Origin: Hydractinia symbiolongicarpus
Lineage: Eukaryota; Cnidaria; Hydrozoa; Anthoathecata; Hydractiniidae
Assembly (NCBI RefSeq): GCF_029227915.1
Contig: NC_079882.1
Coordinates: 17,930,501 to 17,994,500, forward strand
Length of the DNA: 64,000 nucleotides
Direction of reading: 5' to 3'
Of this stretch, positions 10,038 to 21,449 are shown piece by piece; the stretch's first letter is position 1, and every line of letters begins with the position of its first letter. The translations under genes were made by a program, and so were the position numbers. The notes below the pieces were generated by a model that was given only the letters and a program-made list of their open reading frames with translations, was not told the origin of the DNA and searched no databases.

Positions 10038-10239
10038 TCAATTGTGAGGTCTCACTAGTGCTAAATAACTATCAACATTATTACATCTTATTTATCACTA
10101 CCGATCGATTCTTTGCCATCTCCTGTTTTTCAAAGATATCCATGACCATATTTCTTGATCCTGGTGATCTTCGCGGCCTCTGTGGTGTTTATATATTAAT
10201 GAGATCAGATCAGCCTTGAGTAGCCTATTTAATCACGGC

Positions 10240-10720
10240 TTGTGGAAAGCCACATTTCTTAAAACAATGCTTTATGGTGTCAGATGTAATGTGTTATCTC
10301 AAACTTGTGGGGTTCTTTTTTCTAGCCTGTCTGGTACTGGAAGGTAACAGATAAATATTTCAATTGGAGTATGTATCTGTGTCCGTTATTTGGAAGTGTC
10401 CGCTATTCGGACTGTCCACTAATTGGAGGAGATGTTTGAGTTATAGAGAGTCCACTCTAGCTATTTATAAATACAAAACGTATAAAGATATTGAAATTAA
10501 AAAACGACAGAAAAATAGAAATTGAGTGTGAAGCGCAAATTCTTCTTTTTAAATGCGGATTTCCGTTTCAAATTGGTAATATAATAAAATAATATAATAA
10601 TTTCTAAGAATAAACACTGAAGATAATTGGTTAAAAATTTACAGCTAAATATATCGCCGCTAAAAGTAAACACGGTCTCTGCTTTTGGACTAACCAAATT
10701 TTTTTAAATGAAATCAAAAC
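10240..10720. other. Intergenic; possible pogo-type terminus at 10375-10455
   Basis: 10375-10455 repeats a GTCC(G/A)(C/T)TATT-like motif about three times and ends GAGAGTCCACTCT. This resembles the repeated subterminal motifs of Tigger/pogo elements such as the one at 46790. No partner terminus was found nearby. The rest shows no gene. Confidence 0.35.
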
Positions 10721-10722
10721 AA

Positions 10723-10800
10723 ACGAAACTGCGCATGATCAGATATATTTCGCTGGCGAATTTGCCGTTTAATTCGCATCGTAAAAATCCCCCTTAACTT
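10723..10800. mobile_element. Remnant of the 123-428 MITE family
   Basis: This piece carries GCGCATGATCAGATA, CGAATTTGCCGTTTAATTCG and the terminal AAAATCCCCCTTAA, matching the end region of the MITE at 123-428. The other half is missing. Confidence 0.5.
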
Positions 10801-11208
10801 CTGAGCCTTTTATTCGCTCTATTTAACAGGGTCAATCTATTTTTCCGCTGTTACGTGTAACATGGTTGTGATTAATTGTCTGTGCAAGATCGCTCGGTAA
10901 GCACTCCCAAATGACCTCTTTATCGCAGGCTGTGTTTCTCTTTAATCACATTTCCAGCCGTTATCTTTTAGAATTCTCAACTAAAACATTGTGGTGTTTA
11001 AAAAAAGCTATAGCTTTCATAGTATAGCCTGCTGTTATACAAAGTCTGGTTTACCTATGGAGCAGCAAGCAAAACTTTCCAAATAGTAAAATTGTAAAAT
11101 ATTTAACGCGTAGCTAATTGAAAAATTAAAAGAAAGCTAATGTGTCGCACATTGCAAGCATGTTTTGTCAACCGTACTAGGTTGATAAAAACAGAAAAAC
11201 ACTTGAAT

Positions 11209-12008
11209 CAACCTCGTCCCCAAGGTCTTGTGGGCCCTGAGCCGTTTATCAACTTCGTCAACATGGCAAAATTCCCTGGGAACGAGGTTGCATTTTTATA
11301 TCATATTTAAAAAATGTAAACAAACATATCCAAACTTTGTATTAATCGGTCAAAAAGTCGGTAGAGATGGGTTGGTCGGTAAGAAAGAAGACGGTAAAAT
11401 GTTTTCGTCTGTACAAAATATTAGTCATAGTACCAAAGATTCGGTTACTTCTTACCGACCTTTTACAACAACAATCGATAATGTAAAGACTGCGGGCTGT
11501 TGCGCCCCCATGACGCGGTTACGTGCAGCAAAAGAAACAAAAACACGGAGCGTCTGCCTTTCTGATAATTCATTGCTGCCAGTGCTGTTGTTTTATCACT
11601 TTCTTTACAACACAATACGGTAAAAAATCACAGTTCTAGTTTGACCTTGCTTTTAAAAGCGTATCAGTGATAAGTAACACAGAGTGGATAGGGGATTACG
11701 AGTGCAAGTTCAAAAGAACAACAAGTTATGCGTGCAAATTGAAACGCATCGCATTAAACATTTGCTTTCACAAATACACATGCCTGTGTAACGACTTCAT
11801 GGTAAAAAAATAATTTTAAACACGTGCACTTATTGGGAGATATAAGAGAAAGATAACGTTGATCTACAAGATAAAAAAGAAAGATTTATTGATTTAACAG
11901 ATGATATAGACGATGCCAACCTCGTTCCCAGGGCATTTTGCCTTGTTGATAAAGCTGATCACTCCGTAATAACAGCTCAGGGGCCATAAGACCCTGGGGA
12001 CGAGGTTG
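11209..12008. mobile_element. Composite MITE: two inverted AACCTCGT palindrome units
   Basis: 11209-11290 and 11917-12008 are related 82-92-bp units in opposite orientation. Each starts CAACCTCGT(C/T)CC and ends GG(A/G)ACGAGGTTG, so each is itself palindromic at its ends. The ~630 bp between them has no convincing gene. The structure fits a non-autonomous element with long inverted ends. Related short units are at 14489-14575 and 45304-45378. Confidence 0.6.
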
Positions 12009-12009
12009 A

Positions 12010-12895
12010 GACGATGTAGTTGAACTAGTCAAAGTCGTCCGCCCAAAATTCGAAACTTTAAAAAAAAGAGCTGAAGTGCTATTATTTGCCCTTTTGGCAG
12101 GAAAAATAATTAATTATGCGAAGTTCCGCAACAATAATTCCTATTTATTCGTAGATTGCAAACAAACAGGATAGCCTGCAAAAGTAAGCAAAGAATAAAA
12201 ATTACAAGAAAGCTTTTCCACAGATGACTTATTCAAACGAAAACGCGATTTGCAAACATGATTTGGATATCTGAAATAGAAATAACTAGAATTAAAATTA
12301 ATCAACTTTAACCATCAAAAAGACCATCATGTAAAATAAGTACCTTGGTATTCTGTTTTGAAAAAACCATTAATTCGCACTCCCTTCTCTCTCTCCTTTG
12401 TATAGATATTCAAAATTGAAACTATTACAAAAATATCATCATCTTCAAAAACATGTGTAATTTCCTCATCGACATCACATACTTTTAACATCGCAGTTAC
12501 CACTTTCGCTTTTGCCGACGCCAAAATTTAATACACCGTATTACAATCTCGCCGGGGCCGTCGGAATTTAATTTCGGGCGGTCACAGAAATTTTCAGCTA
12601 TCAGGACCTTAAGTCGGAGAACTGCTTATTGTTGGTTTGTCATGGTTAGTAATTCAAGTTGCGAGCCAGTTTTACTTAGCAAGCTTACGTTAAATAATTT
12701 TAACTTATGGTTTCATCTGGCACTCACAAAATTTCTTTCCATCCGAAAAAACAAGTTGTTTGGAGTGATGAAGAGCTTGCAGCCAAGTACTAGCAACAAA
12801 CTACTGCATGGATAATTTTATTGGGTTAAATTTTTTGAAAACAATATCCTGGTATATGCTTAGGCCATGCTAATTAAGATACAACAGATAATATT
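12010..12895. other. No gene seen
   Basis: AT-rich sequence with no supported coding region, repeat unit or element terminus. Confidence 0.5.
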
Positions 12896-14380
12896 TAACA
12901 TAATTAAAGATTAATAAAAGTGCAGGGATTGATGAAATCGACGTAAATGTTGTAAAAAGTATTTTCGATATCATCGAGGACTCTTTTTCACATTTTTGAT
13001 TTATCTCTAAAAAAGGGTAGATTTCCTGACGAATTAAAAATTGCCGAAGTAACACCTATTTCCAAAGCGGGTGATGAATCTGAAGTTTCTAACTATAGAC
13101 CAATTTCTGTTCTGCCATGCTTCTCAAAATTGTTAGAACGAATTATGTATAACTAAATATACAAACATTTTACTGACAATAACATTCTATATGCTAAACA
13201 ATTTGGTTTTTAAGAAAAACATTCCACAGATCACGCTGTATTGGAACTAGTAAATAAGATCACAAATGGCTTTAATAAAAATTTATTTACACTCGGAATA
13301 TTCATCGATCTTTCTAAGGCTTTTGACACAGTAAAACATGATATTTACTATCAAAACTTAAATTCTATGGAATTCGAAATAACGAACTCGATTGGTTTAA
13401 AGATTACTTAAACAACAGAAAACAATGTATATCGTATGGAACTGAATCTACTGACCTGAAACTTATAAAATGTGGCGTTTCGCAAGGCTCTATTCTGGGA
13501 CCACTTCTTTTCTTAATTTATATTAACGATAAACATTGTTCGCCACAAGTTCTTAATTTCATTTTATTCGCTGATGATACTAACTTATCTTATTCGCATA
13601 GCAACATAAAAATTCTCTATATACAGTAAACCAAGAGCTAAAATATATTGAAGAATGGTTTAAAGCAAATAAACTTTCCCTGAATATAAATAAAACTAAT
13701 TACACTCTTTTTTCTAAGCCATCTAAAATCGATAATCTCCCCCTGAAGTTGCCATGTTTAAAACTGAATGGCAATAATGTGAAAAGAACATGTAAAATAA
13801 AATTCTTGGGAGTCTATCTTGATGAAACTTTATCATGGAAAGATCATATCAACATTTTAGAAAATAAAATAGCAAAAAATAATTGGAGTCCTATATAAAG
13901 CGAACATTCGTTGCTTACGTGATTTGCATTTTTCATTCATACATAGCTATCTAACTTATTGTAACATTGCATGGGGTAGCACTAACCAAACTAAACTACA
14001 TCAATTATATAATAAACAAAAACATGCTTGTAGAATAATATTCGGAGTGAACAGATACACACCTTCGCAACCAAATTTCCATAAACTTGGAGTACTGAAT
14101 ATTTTTTTAATTGAAAGTTAAACATGGATTTGTACCTACAATTTTCACAAATCAATTTTCCAATATCGAGCATAGGTACAATACCAGGTATGCAAAATTA
14201 ATTTTATTATTCCAAAAGTCATTCTTAAATCTACTACTTTGTCCATTCGACACAGAGGTCCTGTTATATGGAATTCATTCTTAAATGAAAATACGAAGCA
14301 TATTGATACTTTTATCTCTTTTAAAAAAGTAACAAAAGATAAGTTACTTGGAACAATTATTAAAAGAAAGTATTTTTAGG
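12896..14380 (+). pseudogene. LINE reverse transcriptase (Jockey/CR1-like), dead
   Basis: Frames in turn read NKSAGIDEI, NYRPISVLPCFSKLLERI, LFTLGIFIDLSKAFDTVKH, GVSQGSILGPLLFLIYIND-like, FADDTNLSYSH, KIKFLGVYLDETLSW and LTYCNIAWGSTNQTKLHQLYNKQ. These are the ordered motifs of a non-LTR reverse transcriptase with an FADD catalytic box. The frame is broken by several stops and indels, and the start (endonuclease, ORF1) is missing, so this is a 5'-truncated dead copy. The 3' end (~14380) carries the usual FK..-K ending but no clear poly(A) tail. The catalytic FADD is preserved in sequence only. Confidence 0.8.
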
Positions 14381-14488
14381 ATAGATATTGTAACACATAG
14401 AAAACTAGTGTGTAAAAAAATAGTGTGAGAAAACATTATTCTTGTAAATATAGGAAAGTATACTTTATAAGTATTATTATAGAAGCTC

Positions 14489-14575
14489 AACACTAGCAGC
14501 CTCGATCCCAGGGCCTGTAGCGTTTTTTGATATGAGGATAAAACGCGTACGAGGCCCTGGTACAACAGACTTACT
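14489..14575. repeat. Short dispersed palindromic repeat (copy at 45304-45378)
   Basis: The unit reads CCTCGATCCCAGGGCC at one side and GAGGCCCTGGTAC at the other, and the whole ~75 bp recurs inverted at 45304-45378. It is related to the AACCTCGT family at 11209-12008. Confidence 0.6.
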
Positions 14576-15768
14576 CAACCAATGAGATTTGATGTGCGTG
14601 GGATATTATTTTCAAAATGTGCAAGAATATTAGATTACGCGAAACTAACAAAAACGAATAACTCGTGTTAAAATTTTGTACCGCCTTTTCCTACAGAATG
14701 ATAAAAGTAAAGAGCGCAATACAAAATTACACTTTTAGCAGTATTCCGAAAGATATGTAATACATCGAGTTGTACAACCCGCAGAAGTTGGTCCTAACGT
14801 TAACGATTTCGTAAATGACCTTGCAACACAACAGTACTTTTTTCACGTAAAAATACCGGCACTAGAAGCCACAGAATCTGCTGGAACGAATTTCGAAAAC
14901 TCACGGGAAACAATTAAAACAAAAACAAACAAATCAAAACAGTTTTTTTAACTTTATCAAGATTTATTAAATAGCTTCAATTTTGGGCAGAAAAACAATA
15001 ACGGTTTCGCCTTCTTTTCACCACACGCATTGGAAGATTACATCACTCACTACCATTGTACACAATCTAAAAAAAAAAGAAAACATTTTTATATAGTGAA
15101 GCTTCCAGTGCCTTTAAGGGATGGCCAAGTCAATGGAATTGAAAGCGCTGTTTTTCATCTCATAAATAATTAAGGCTAATTCGGAAAAGTATAAAAGAAA
15201 AAACTAAACAATTTGGCAACTTTACTAATTTTATATGCAAAGTTCCAACCATACCAACAGTTTCCAAATCTGACAAAATCATTTTAGAAGTGTTTATTTT
15301 TTTTAGAATTTGATTGATGCAAGGCCAAGGGAAATTAAATAAGTTTATTGTCCTAGACCTATTTAAAAACACATGTTTTTTTTTCAACCAACATTAATGT
15401 AATCACCCAGAGGAAATTATAATGTCTCTTGTCTGTGTTTTAGAAGCTGAGTACACAAATACACAAATATTACAAGTGCTGAACTTTGGCAATCATATTT
15501 TGCAATCAGACCCTTTTAAAAACTATGCTGAATCATGTCAATTATTAAATTCAGCACTAATAGAAAAGTACCTTGGATAGGATTCTTTGTTGGATGAATA
15601 AAATGACTGACAAATGGTTTATCGTGAATGAAATAGTAATTTTTACACAAATAATTAAAAAAATAATGAACTTTTTTATGTTGGTTGTTCTCAAACACAC
15701 GTGGGCGGTGGACAAGAAACTGTGATGTAATTTCTCTTGGTCCATTATTCCTGAGAATATTCTAAAAT
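14576..15768. other. No gene seen
   Basis: AT-rich sequence with long A and T runs. No supported ORF, RNA gene or repeat copy was found. Confidence 0.5.
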
Positions 15769-16163
15769 AAGAGGGTGTCAATAAGCTGCAAATGGCCACA
15801 TATACAAGGGCGAGTTCGGGCAACTTTGAATTAAATTAGTGGTCGTCTTCCAAAACTGCCCGCATTTTCCCGAACTTGCTTAGAGCATTTCCAAAATTCA
15901 ATTCCTTGAAACATGCCTTGTGGACGATAGTTGGAAAAAGATGCTTTAAGAGAAAGGAGTTAATAAAGTTTAAAAGTTATTTATCAAGTAAATTTTATCA
16001 AAAATCATCAAAAACAGTTCTTTTAAGAACTTTGCTACCACATAGTTTATTTTATGGTCTATGCTGGTTTTTTCGGGTGAATACTTCAATTTTTTTCTAA
16101 ACGCTAAACTTGCCCAAAAACGCCTGCACGTTTTACGGCGTATGCAGCTTATCAGCACCCTTG
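15769..16163. mobile_element. MITE with 9-10-bp target duplication, MULE-like (copy 1)
   Basis: Inverted ends read GAGGGTG(T/C)C(A/G)ATAAG at 15771 and the reverse complement near 16145-16161. TTCTAAAAT flanks both sides (15760-15768 and 16164-16172). The interior shares long stretches with 42933-43174 (for example AACAGTTCTTTTAAGAACTT and the ACGGCGTATGC region). A 9-10-bp duplication fits Mutator-like elements. Confidence 0.7.
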
Positions 16164-16803
16164 TTCTAAAATTACAAGCAGTTTCGAAGATGCCCACGCC
16201 GTTTAGAGGACATGTGCGGCTTGGGCATCCTTGGAGTTCTCTGTTTAATGACAGTTTTAATGTTTTAATGTCATTTTAAACCTTGTTCTCAGGGAGGGTG
16301 TACGGACAACTAATTTTTATTGACAATTACATTGCTGTTGGTTTGATAGCAAAAGTGGATATTTTATTTAATTACTGTAACAGGTTACTTATATTATAAA
16401 TAAAAAACTGTGATAAAAAACGGTTGGTCGGCTCACTCTAGCACCCAGAGCTATTTGTTTTGTCTGCGCCCTAGCTAAAGATTTTCCTATATCTGGCTAT
16501 CAGTTAGGCAGTAATACAGCTTCTCCATATGTATTCTACATATTACTTTCAATTCTTTTATACAAAACAGAGCTCTAGCTAGCTACCTTTCGTGTGATTA
16601 AGCCTTACCTTGATTTGGATAAAACCAATTAAAATTGATAATTTACATCTTTTTAGAAACAATAAAATAAAACACAGCTCGGCGCGTTATAATTGTACAA
16701 ATTACTTCTATATTTCTTTAGAAAAGGGTACCTTACACAGGAGCTTTCTAATCCAACTCAAATCTCCAGAATTAGCACAGCAACAAAAAAGCTTAAAATA
16801 CAC
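16164..16803. other. No gene seen
   Basis: AT-rich sequence upstream of the LINE insertion. No supported feature apart from the target-site copy at its end. Confidence 0.5.
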
Positions 16804-16869
16804 AAGTAAAGTCGATTATTTTTAAAGATACGAACAATAATGCAGAAAAGATTCAGAAGTCGGCAGTTA

Positions 16870-17640
16870 ATATAGGCATCTTTAATAGGACCTGTAATAG
16901 TTGTGGACGAATATTAAAGAGCGTGTCTGGACTTAAAAACCACCAGAGAAGTTGCACTGTTTTTAATTTAAAACAGAATTTGGAAGATAACGGAAACGAC
17001 AGTGAAGCCACTACAGCGCTTTACAACGGTGATGATTTGACGAAAGCAGTGCCATCATCTTTACGTTTTAAAGGAATTTGGGGTCATCATACGATCCATG
17101 ATTTGACAGTTATCCTAAATGCTACGTACAAATGAAGTGGTCAAATGGAGACGGAATATGTTTATTTTGCCGAGCGGCTCTGCTGGAAAGAAATTCATTG
17201 CTGAATGCACGAGACTTATCGACTCATGGAACAACAACAGCGCATTACGGAATGTGGCTATTAAAGCGCTGATGGTCATGCCTTCCCTTCTTTTACAGCA
17301 ACCAAGCAGGTCATCAAAATCAAAAGAACACTCTAATTGCTTGAATATTCGTTTGCAATCATGGATAGATGGCGATTTTGATGCACTTGTGAGAGAGTCC
17401 AGAGCGATTCAAAAAAATCTAATAGCTGGCAGAAATCAAAGATCGACAGAATCTCTAGCAAAGTCTTTTAGAGATTTGATGTTTTAAGGAAAAGTGAACG
17501 CGGCATTGAAGCTACTATCATGTGAAGGAAAACAGGGCATATTGCAAATTAATGATGATACTGAAAGAATTTTGAAAATGAAACACCCTGCGGCGAAAGA
17601 ACGTTTTGATGAATTTTTTCTTCAAGGACCTGTGAATTGA
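16870..17640 (+). pseudogene. 5' part of LINE ORF: zinc finger and linker
   Basis: A C2H2-type finger (CNSCGRILKSVSGLKNHQRSC region, 16897-16961) opens the protein, as in R2/NeSL-type LINEs. It is followed by WGHHTIHDL and, in a second frame from 17119, WRRNMFILPSGSAGKKFI and LMVMPSLLLQQPSRSSK, which form the conserved region before the reverse transcriptase. At about 17485 a TAA replaces a likely glutamine codon (family LMFQGK), and a frameshift near 17636 separates this part from the RT frame. So at least one frameshift near 17118, one stop and one further frameshift break the N-terminal half. Confidence 0.75.
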
Positions 17641-19885
17641 TTGATAGTGCTGCATTTAATGAATTAACCGGTGATGCGATACGAAAAGCTGCCTTGAGAA
17701 CGAAAGGTGCTGCTGGACCATCAAATCTGGACGCTGATGGGTGGAGAAGAATATTGGTGTCGAAATCATTTGGTTCATACTCTACAGATTTATGCAATGC
17801 TATCGCTAAAATGACTAGAACCTTGTGTATGGAAGAAATTAGTGAGAGATACAATTCTCTAGAATGCTATACCGCTTGTCGCCTCATACCCTTGGACAAA
17901 TCACCTGGTGTGCGCCCCATTGGTATTGGGGATGTATTAAGACGAATCATTGGCAAATCCATAATGTGTCTTGTTAAAAGCGACGTTATCGATGCAGCTG
18001 GAAATCTCCAACTATGTGCTGGACAAGACTCCGGGTGCGAAGCAGCGGTTCATGCAATGAAGGATATATTCGAAGATAAAGAAACTGATGGTGTACTTTT
18101 AGTAGACGCATCAAATGCTTTTAATAGTTTGAACAGAAGAGTTTTATTGCACAATCTGAAAATTATTTGTCCGAAACTAGCTATTTATGTTACCAACTGC
18201 TATCAGACTCAAGCGAGATTATTTGTTACTGGTGGACTGGAGATATCATCTTGTGAGGGAAACACTCAGGAAGATCCTACAGCGATGGCAATATATGCAC
18301 TTGGTATTCGCCCACTGCTAGAACTTTTGATGATACACAAGGTAAAACATGTAGCTTATGCTGATGATATCAGTGCTGGGGGCGAGCTAGACCGCTTAAA
18401 AAATTGGTGGCAAATGCTTATCGAAAAGGGCCCGTTAATTGGCTACTATCCAGAAGCGTCCAAATCATGGCTAATAGTTAAAGCTGACAAGGAGGAGCTG
18501 GCTAGTAAGGTATTCAAAAGCTTTAACATCAACATAACATCGGGAGGAAGAAAACATCTAGGCGCCTCAATTGGTTCCCTTAAATACAAGAAACGTTACG
18601 TAGAAGACTTGGTCAATACATGGGTGAACGAACTGCTGAGTTTATCAGCAATTGCAGAAGTTCAACCTCAAGCTGCTTATTCTGCCTTTATATCTGGATA
18701 CAGGCATAAATTTAACTATTATATTCGTACAATACCTGGTATTTCGGAGTTGTTGCAACCAGTAGAAAATGTAATTCGCACAAAATTGATCCCATCCTTA
18801 TGTGATGGAAGGGCATGTAGCGATGACGAGAGAGTATTGTTGTCTCTTCTGGTGAAAATGGGAGGCCTTGGTTTGATAAATGTTGTTGAGATCTCGAAAA
18901 TGGAATGTGCATTTTTAAAACTTGTCACCAACGAATTCACGAAAGAGATAAAGCATCAAAACTTGATGGTGACAACAAGTGCTTTGACGAGCAAACAAAT
19001 TAAGTCAAAGGTTTCCAGGGAAAGAAATGTATTCTATTTAAACAAGCTAAAAGATGTGACGACACGATTATCCCAAGATGAAGCAAAATTAAACAAAATT
19101 GCAAGGTCGACTGGTGCTTCTAGTTGGTTAACAACTCTACCATTAAAAGACCATGGATTTTGCCTGAATAAGCGTGAATTTCTTGACAGTATTTCTTTAC
19201 GTTACGGATGGAGCATTAAAGGATTGCCACTAGTTTGTGCTTGTGGCAAACAAAATTCTATTGAGCATGCATTGTCATGTCATGTTGATGGTTTCGTGAA
19301 TATTTGACACAACGAACTGCGCAATCTGATGGTTACCTTATTGCAGGAGGTATGCAGGGACATACACTGTGAACCTCCCCTGATTCCCCTGACCACTGAA
19401 GCAACTGATTTTCCCCGTTCTGCAGTTACAGACGCAGAAGCAAGAGCTGACATAAGTGTAAGAAGTTTTTGGCAGAGAGGACAACGAGCATTTTTAGATG
19501 TAAGGATTTTTAATCACATTGCTCCAAGTTATCGACGCCAAACAATGTCATCATTATTTACTTCTCAAGAAAAAGAGAAAAAAAGATCTTATAACAGACG
19601 CATCATAGACGTCGAACATGGGACGTTTACACCTCTAATATTTAGCATCAATGGGGTATGAGTCGAGAAACAAGTGTTTTCGTATCCAGACTAGCCGACA
19701 TGATCGCGAAAAAAAGAGATGAAACAAAGGGAGAAGTTGTAGCGTGGCTGAGACGCAAAATTTCGTTTAGTTTGGTGCGTTCGGCAATTCTATGTCTGCG
19801 TGGTTCCAGAAACTATTCCGTCCGTAGCATGTGCGACGACGACGTGCGGATTACAAATGAGTTAGCAATAATCCGAGAAAGTTGA
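17637..19885 (+). pseudogene. LINE reverse transcriptase plus restriction-like endonuclease
   Basis: An open 556-residue stretch (17637-19307) holds the RT: CRLIPLDKSPGVRPIGIGD, LLVDASNAFNSLNR, QEDPTAMAIYALG and VAYADDISAGG (YADD catalytic box), then GRKHLGASIG and a thumb. The conserved QGDP reads QEDP here. After it come the zinc knuckle CACGKQNSIEHALSC and, past an in-frame TGA at 19303-19305 (likely CGA arginine to TGA), the endonuclease region with ARADISVRSFW and AFLDVRIFN, which fits a PD-(D/E)xK restriction-like nuclease. A one-base frameshift near 19658 precedes the final WLRRKISFSLVRSAI block. C-terminal RLE plus N-terminal finger places it among R2/R4/Hero/NeSL-type LINEs; the exact clade is unresolved. 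Confidence 0.8.
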
Positions 19886-20043
19886 ACTGTTAAATCGATA
19901 TTATAGTTTATGTTGTGTCGTCCAGTAATGTTAACTATCAATGTTTTTTGTTATCTTGCCACGTATAACGTCTACGTCCTTTAGTGTTGTATTGCAAAAA
20001 AATTATTTAGTTAAAAAAAAAAAAAAAAAAGTAAAGTCGATTA

Positions 20044-21297
20044 GAAACAGGACTAGCAATAAATTATTTCAAAAGAAGAAAACCGTTTTAATACTATTAT
20101 TTTTCATTAAAATACAACTATAATAGTATTAGAAGCAAAATTGCAAAATAATTAATTAATTATTTATACAATAATTAGCTATAATACAAAGAAATAAGGC
20201 ATATTTTGGGTCTGTAAAATATACGTGTCTAAAATTCCGACTACCGTTTCTTGTTCACGGCATACTGATCTTTGTGTGTTCAAGTTCGGCGGACGTATAA
20301 CCTGGACCAAAAGACGGGGGGGGGGTCAAAATCCGGGGGTACGAGCCGTATTTATTGCATTTTTTACTAGACTTATACTTTAACCCCTCGGTCCAAACTT
20401 ATTTGTTTTATTAGAAAAAAAAATATCCTAGCTTTATGTGCAAAAATATCAGTCCTATTTCTTTACGCTGATTTTATATGATTTTTTTTCTATCGAAATT
20501 TTGAGAATCTCAATAATTCTCTTGGTATACCTCGCGTGTAGTAAACGTGCTCCACAATTTCGCTTCGCTTGCAAAGCTCAATTGCTTCGCAATAATTACA
20601 GTTGCGTAGCTATAGATATTGGAACATATGTAGCTAGCTAGCTAGCTAGCTAGAAATTTCAATGCAGAGTGGGTTATTTTTAAAGTTGTTGTTGTTGACC
20701 AAAAACGTAGAGAGTTCTGCAATTGCTTTATGTTAAGAAGATAATTCTTTATTATTCTTGTTATCTTAAACACTTGTAATATATAGCTAATAAAAGCATG
20801 CACCATCTAACTTTCATATGAAAAATCTTTTTTATACCAATTTTTAATTTTCCCGAAATAGGCCCGGAGCACACGTAGACTGATAATAACTTCCTGCAGA
20901 TGTTAATAGCTTACTACTAGGATATGTCATCTGAGGAATTTTGATATTAATTTTTGTTTATCTTATTTCATTTATAGATTTTTTGTTTGTTTTTCTTGTG
21001 TTTTTTTGTTTGTTTTGTCTTTGTCTTCTAATTTATTTCTACCACGTATATATATATATATATATATATATATGTCTATCTTATTTTTTTTGTTGACAGG
21101 GGGTTGATTAGATTTATCTATTTGACTAGCTCTCCTGTTAGGTTAGATTATTGCATTATTTATACTCTAGACAATTTTTTTTTTTTTAAAAAAAAGTTAT
21201 TTTTTGTAATATAACTTAACAAATAAATGTATTTACTTTACTTACTTACTATTAATACAAATCTGTCAATTTTTAAAAAAAGTTAATTCCTAACCAA
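20044..21297. other. No gene; microsatellites and one dispersed repeat
   Basis: Contains the inverted copy of the 681-760 repeat at 20516-20591, a GCTA tetranucleotide run at 20631-20654 and a TA run at 21050-21073. No supported gene. Confidence 0.6.
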
Positions 21298-21299
21298 TA

Positions 21300-21359
21300 G
21301 ATGGCTTCCGTGTGTTTTGATTTTGCGAACTAATTGCGCATGCGCAAAGTGCTGGCAGT
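21300..21359 (+). repeat. Left terminal inverted repeat with NRF1-like palindrome
   Basis: The 60-bp TIR contains TTGCGCATGCGCAA (about 21335-21348), which matches the consensus palindrome bound by the host factor NRF1 (YGCGCAYGCGCR). The plus-strand gene starts 90 bp inside, so the TIR probably contains its promoter. Confidence 0.7.
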
Positions 21360-21449
21360 AAAAACATTGAGCGCCTGCCAGTGAAACGCTTTACAAGTTG
21401 AGATAACGAACTATAAACATCAAACCACACGACAGCTACTAAAAACGAA

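Larger units (their letters stand above)
2400..10240 (-). mobile_element. Decayed Polinton/Maverick-like (adintovirus-like) insertion
   Basis: A block of mostly minus-strand fragments holds protein-primed-type DNA polymerase B pieces (7510-10037), a retroviral-type DDE integrase (3552-4912), an HNH nuclease (5669-5887), a Bro-N-like gene on the plus strand (3061-3458) and several small unrecognised ORFs. PolB plus integrase defines Polintons/Mavericks. I could not identify capsid, ATPase or protease genes, nor terminal repeats, so the borders are approximate. Several genes are frameshifted and part of the integrase is duplicated. This is an old, inactive endogenous copy. Confidence 0.8.
16819..20030 (+). 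mobile_element. Full-length RLE-type non-LTR retrotransposon with target duplication
   Basis: The direct repeat GTAAAGTCGATTA occurs at 16806-16818 and at 20031-20043, immediately before the element and immediately after an 18-base poly(A) run (20013-20030). The 3.2 kb between encodes an N-terminal zinc finger, reverse transcriptase and C-terminal restriction-like endonuclease. An intact target-site duplication with poly(A) shows a single target-primed insertion that is complete or nearly so. Confidence 0.85.

Noticed and set aside
11228-11623. 131-residue plus-strand ORF as a gene
   Set aside because: It starts inside the palindromic MITE unit, has no recognisable motif and looks like chance open sequence.
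20271-20345. G-rich run (about 20316-20338) as a possible quadruplex or terminus
   Set aside because: A single G run with no partner repeat; not enough to call a feature.
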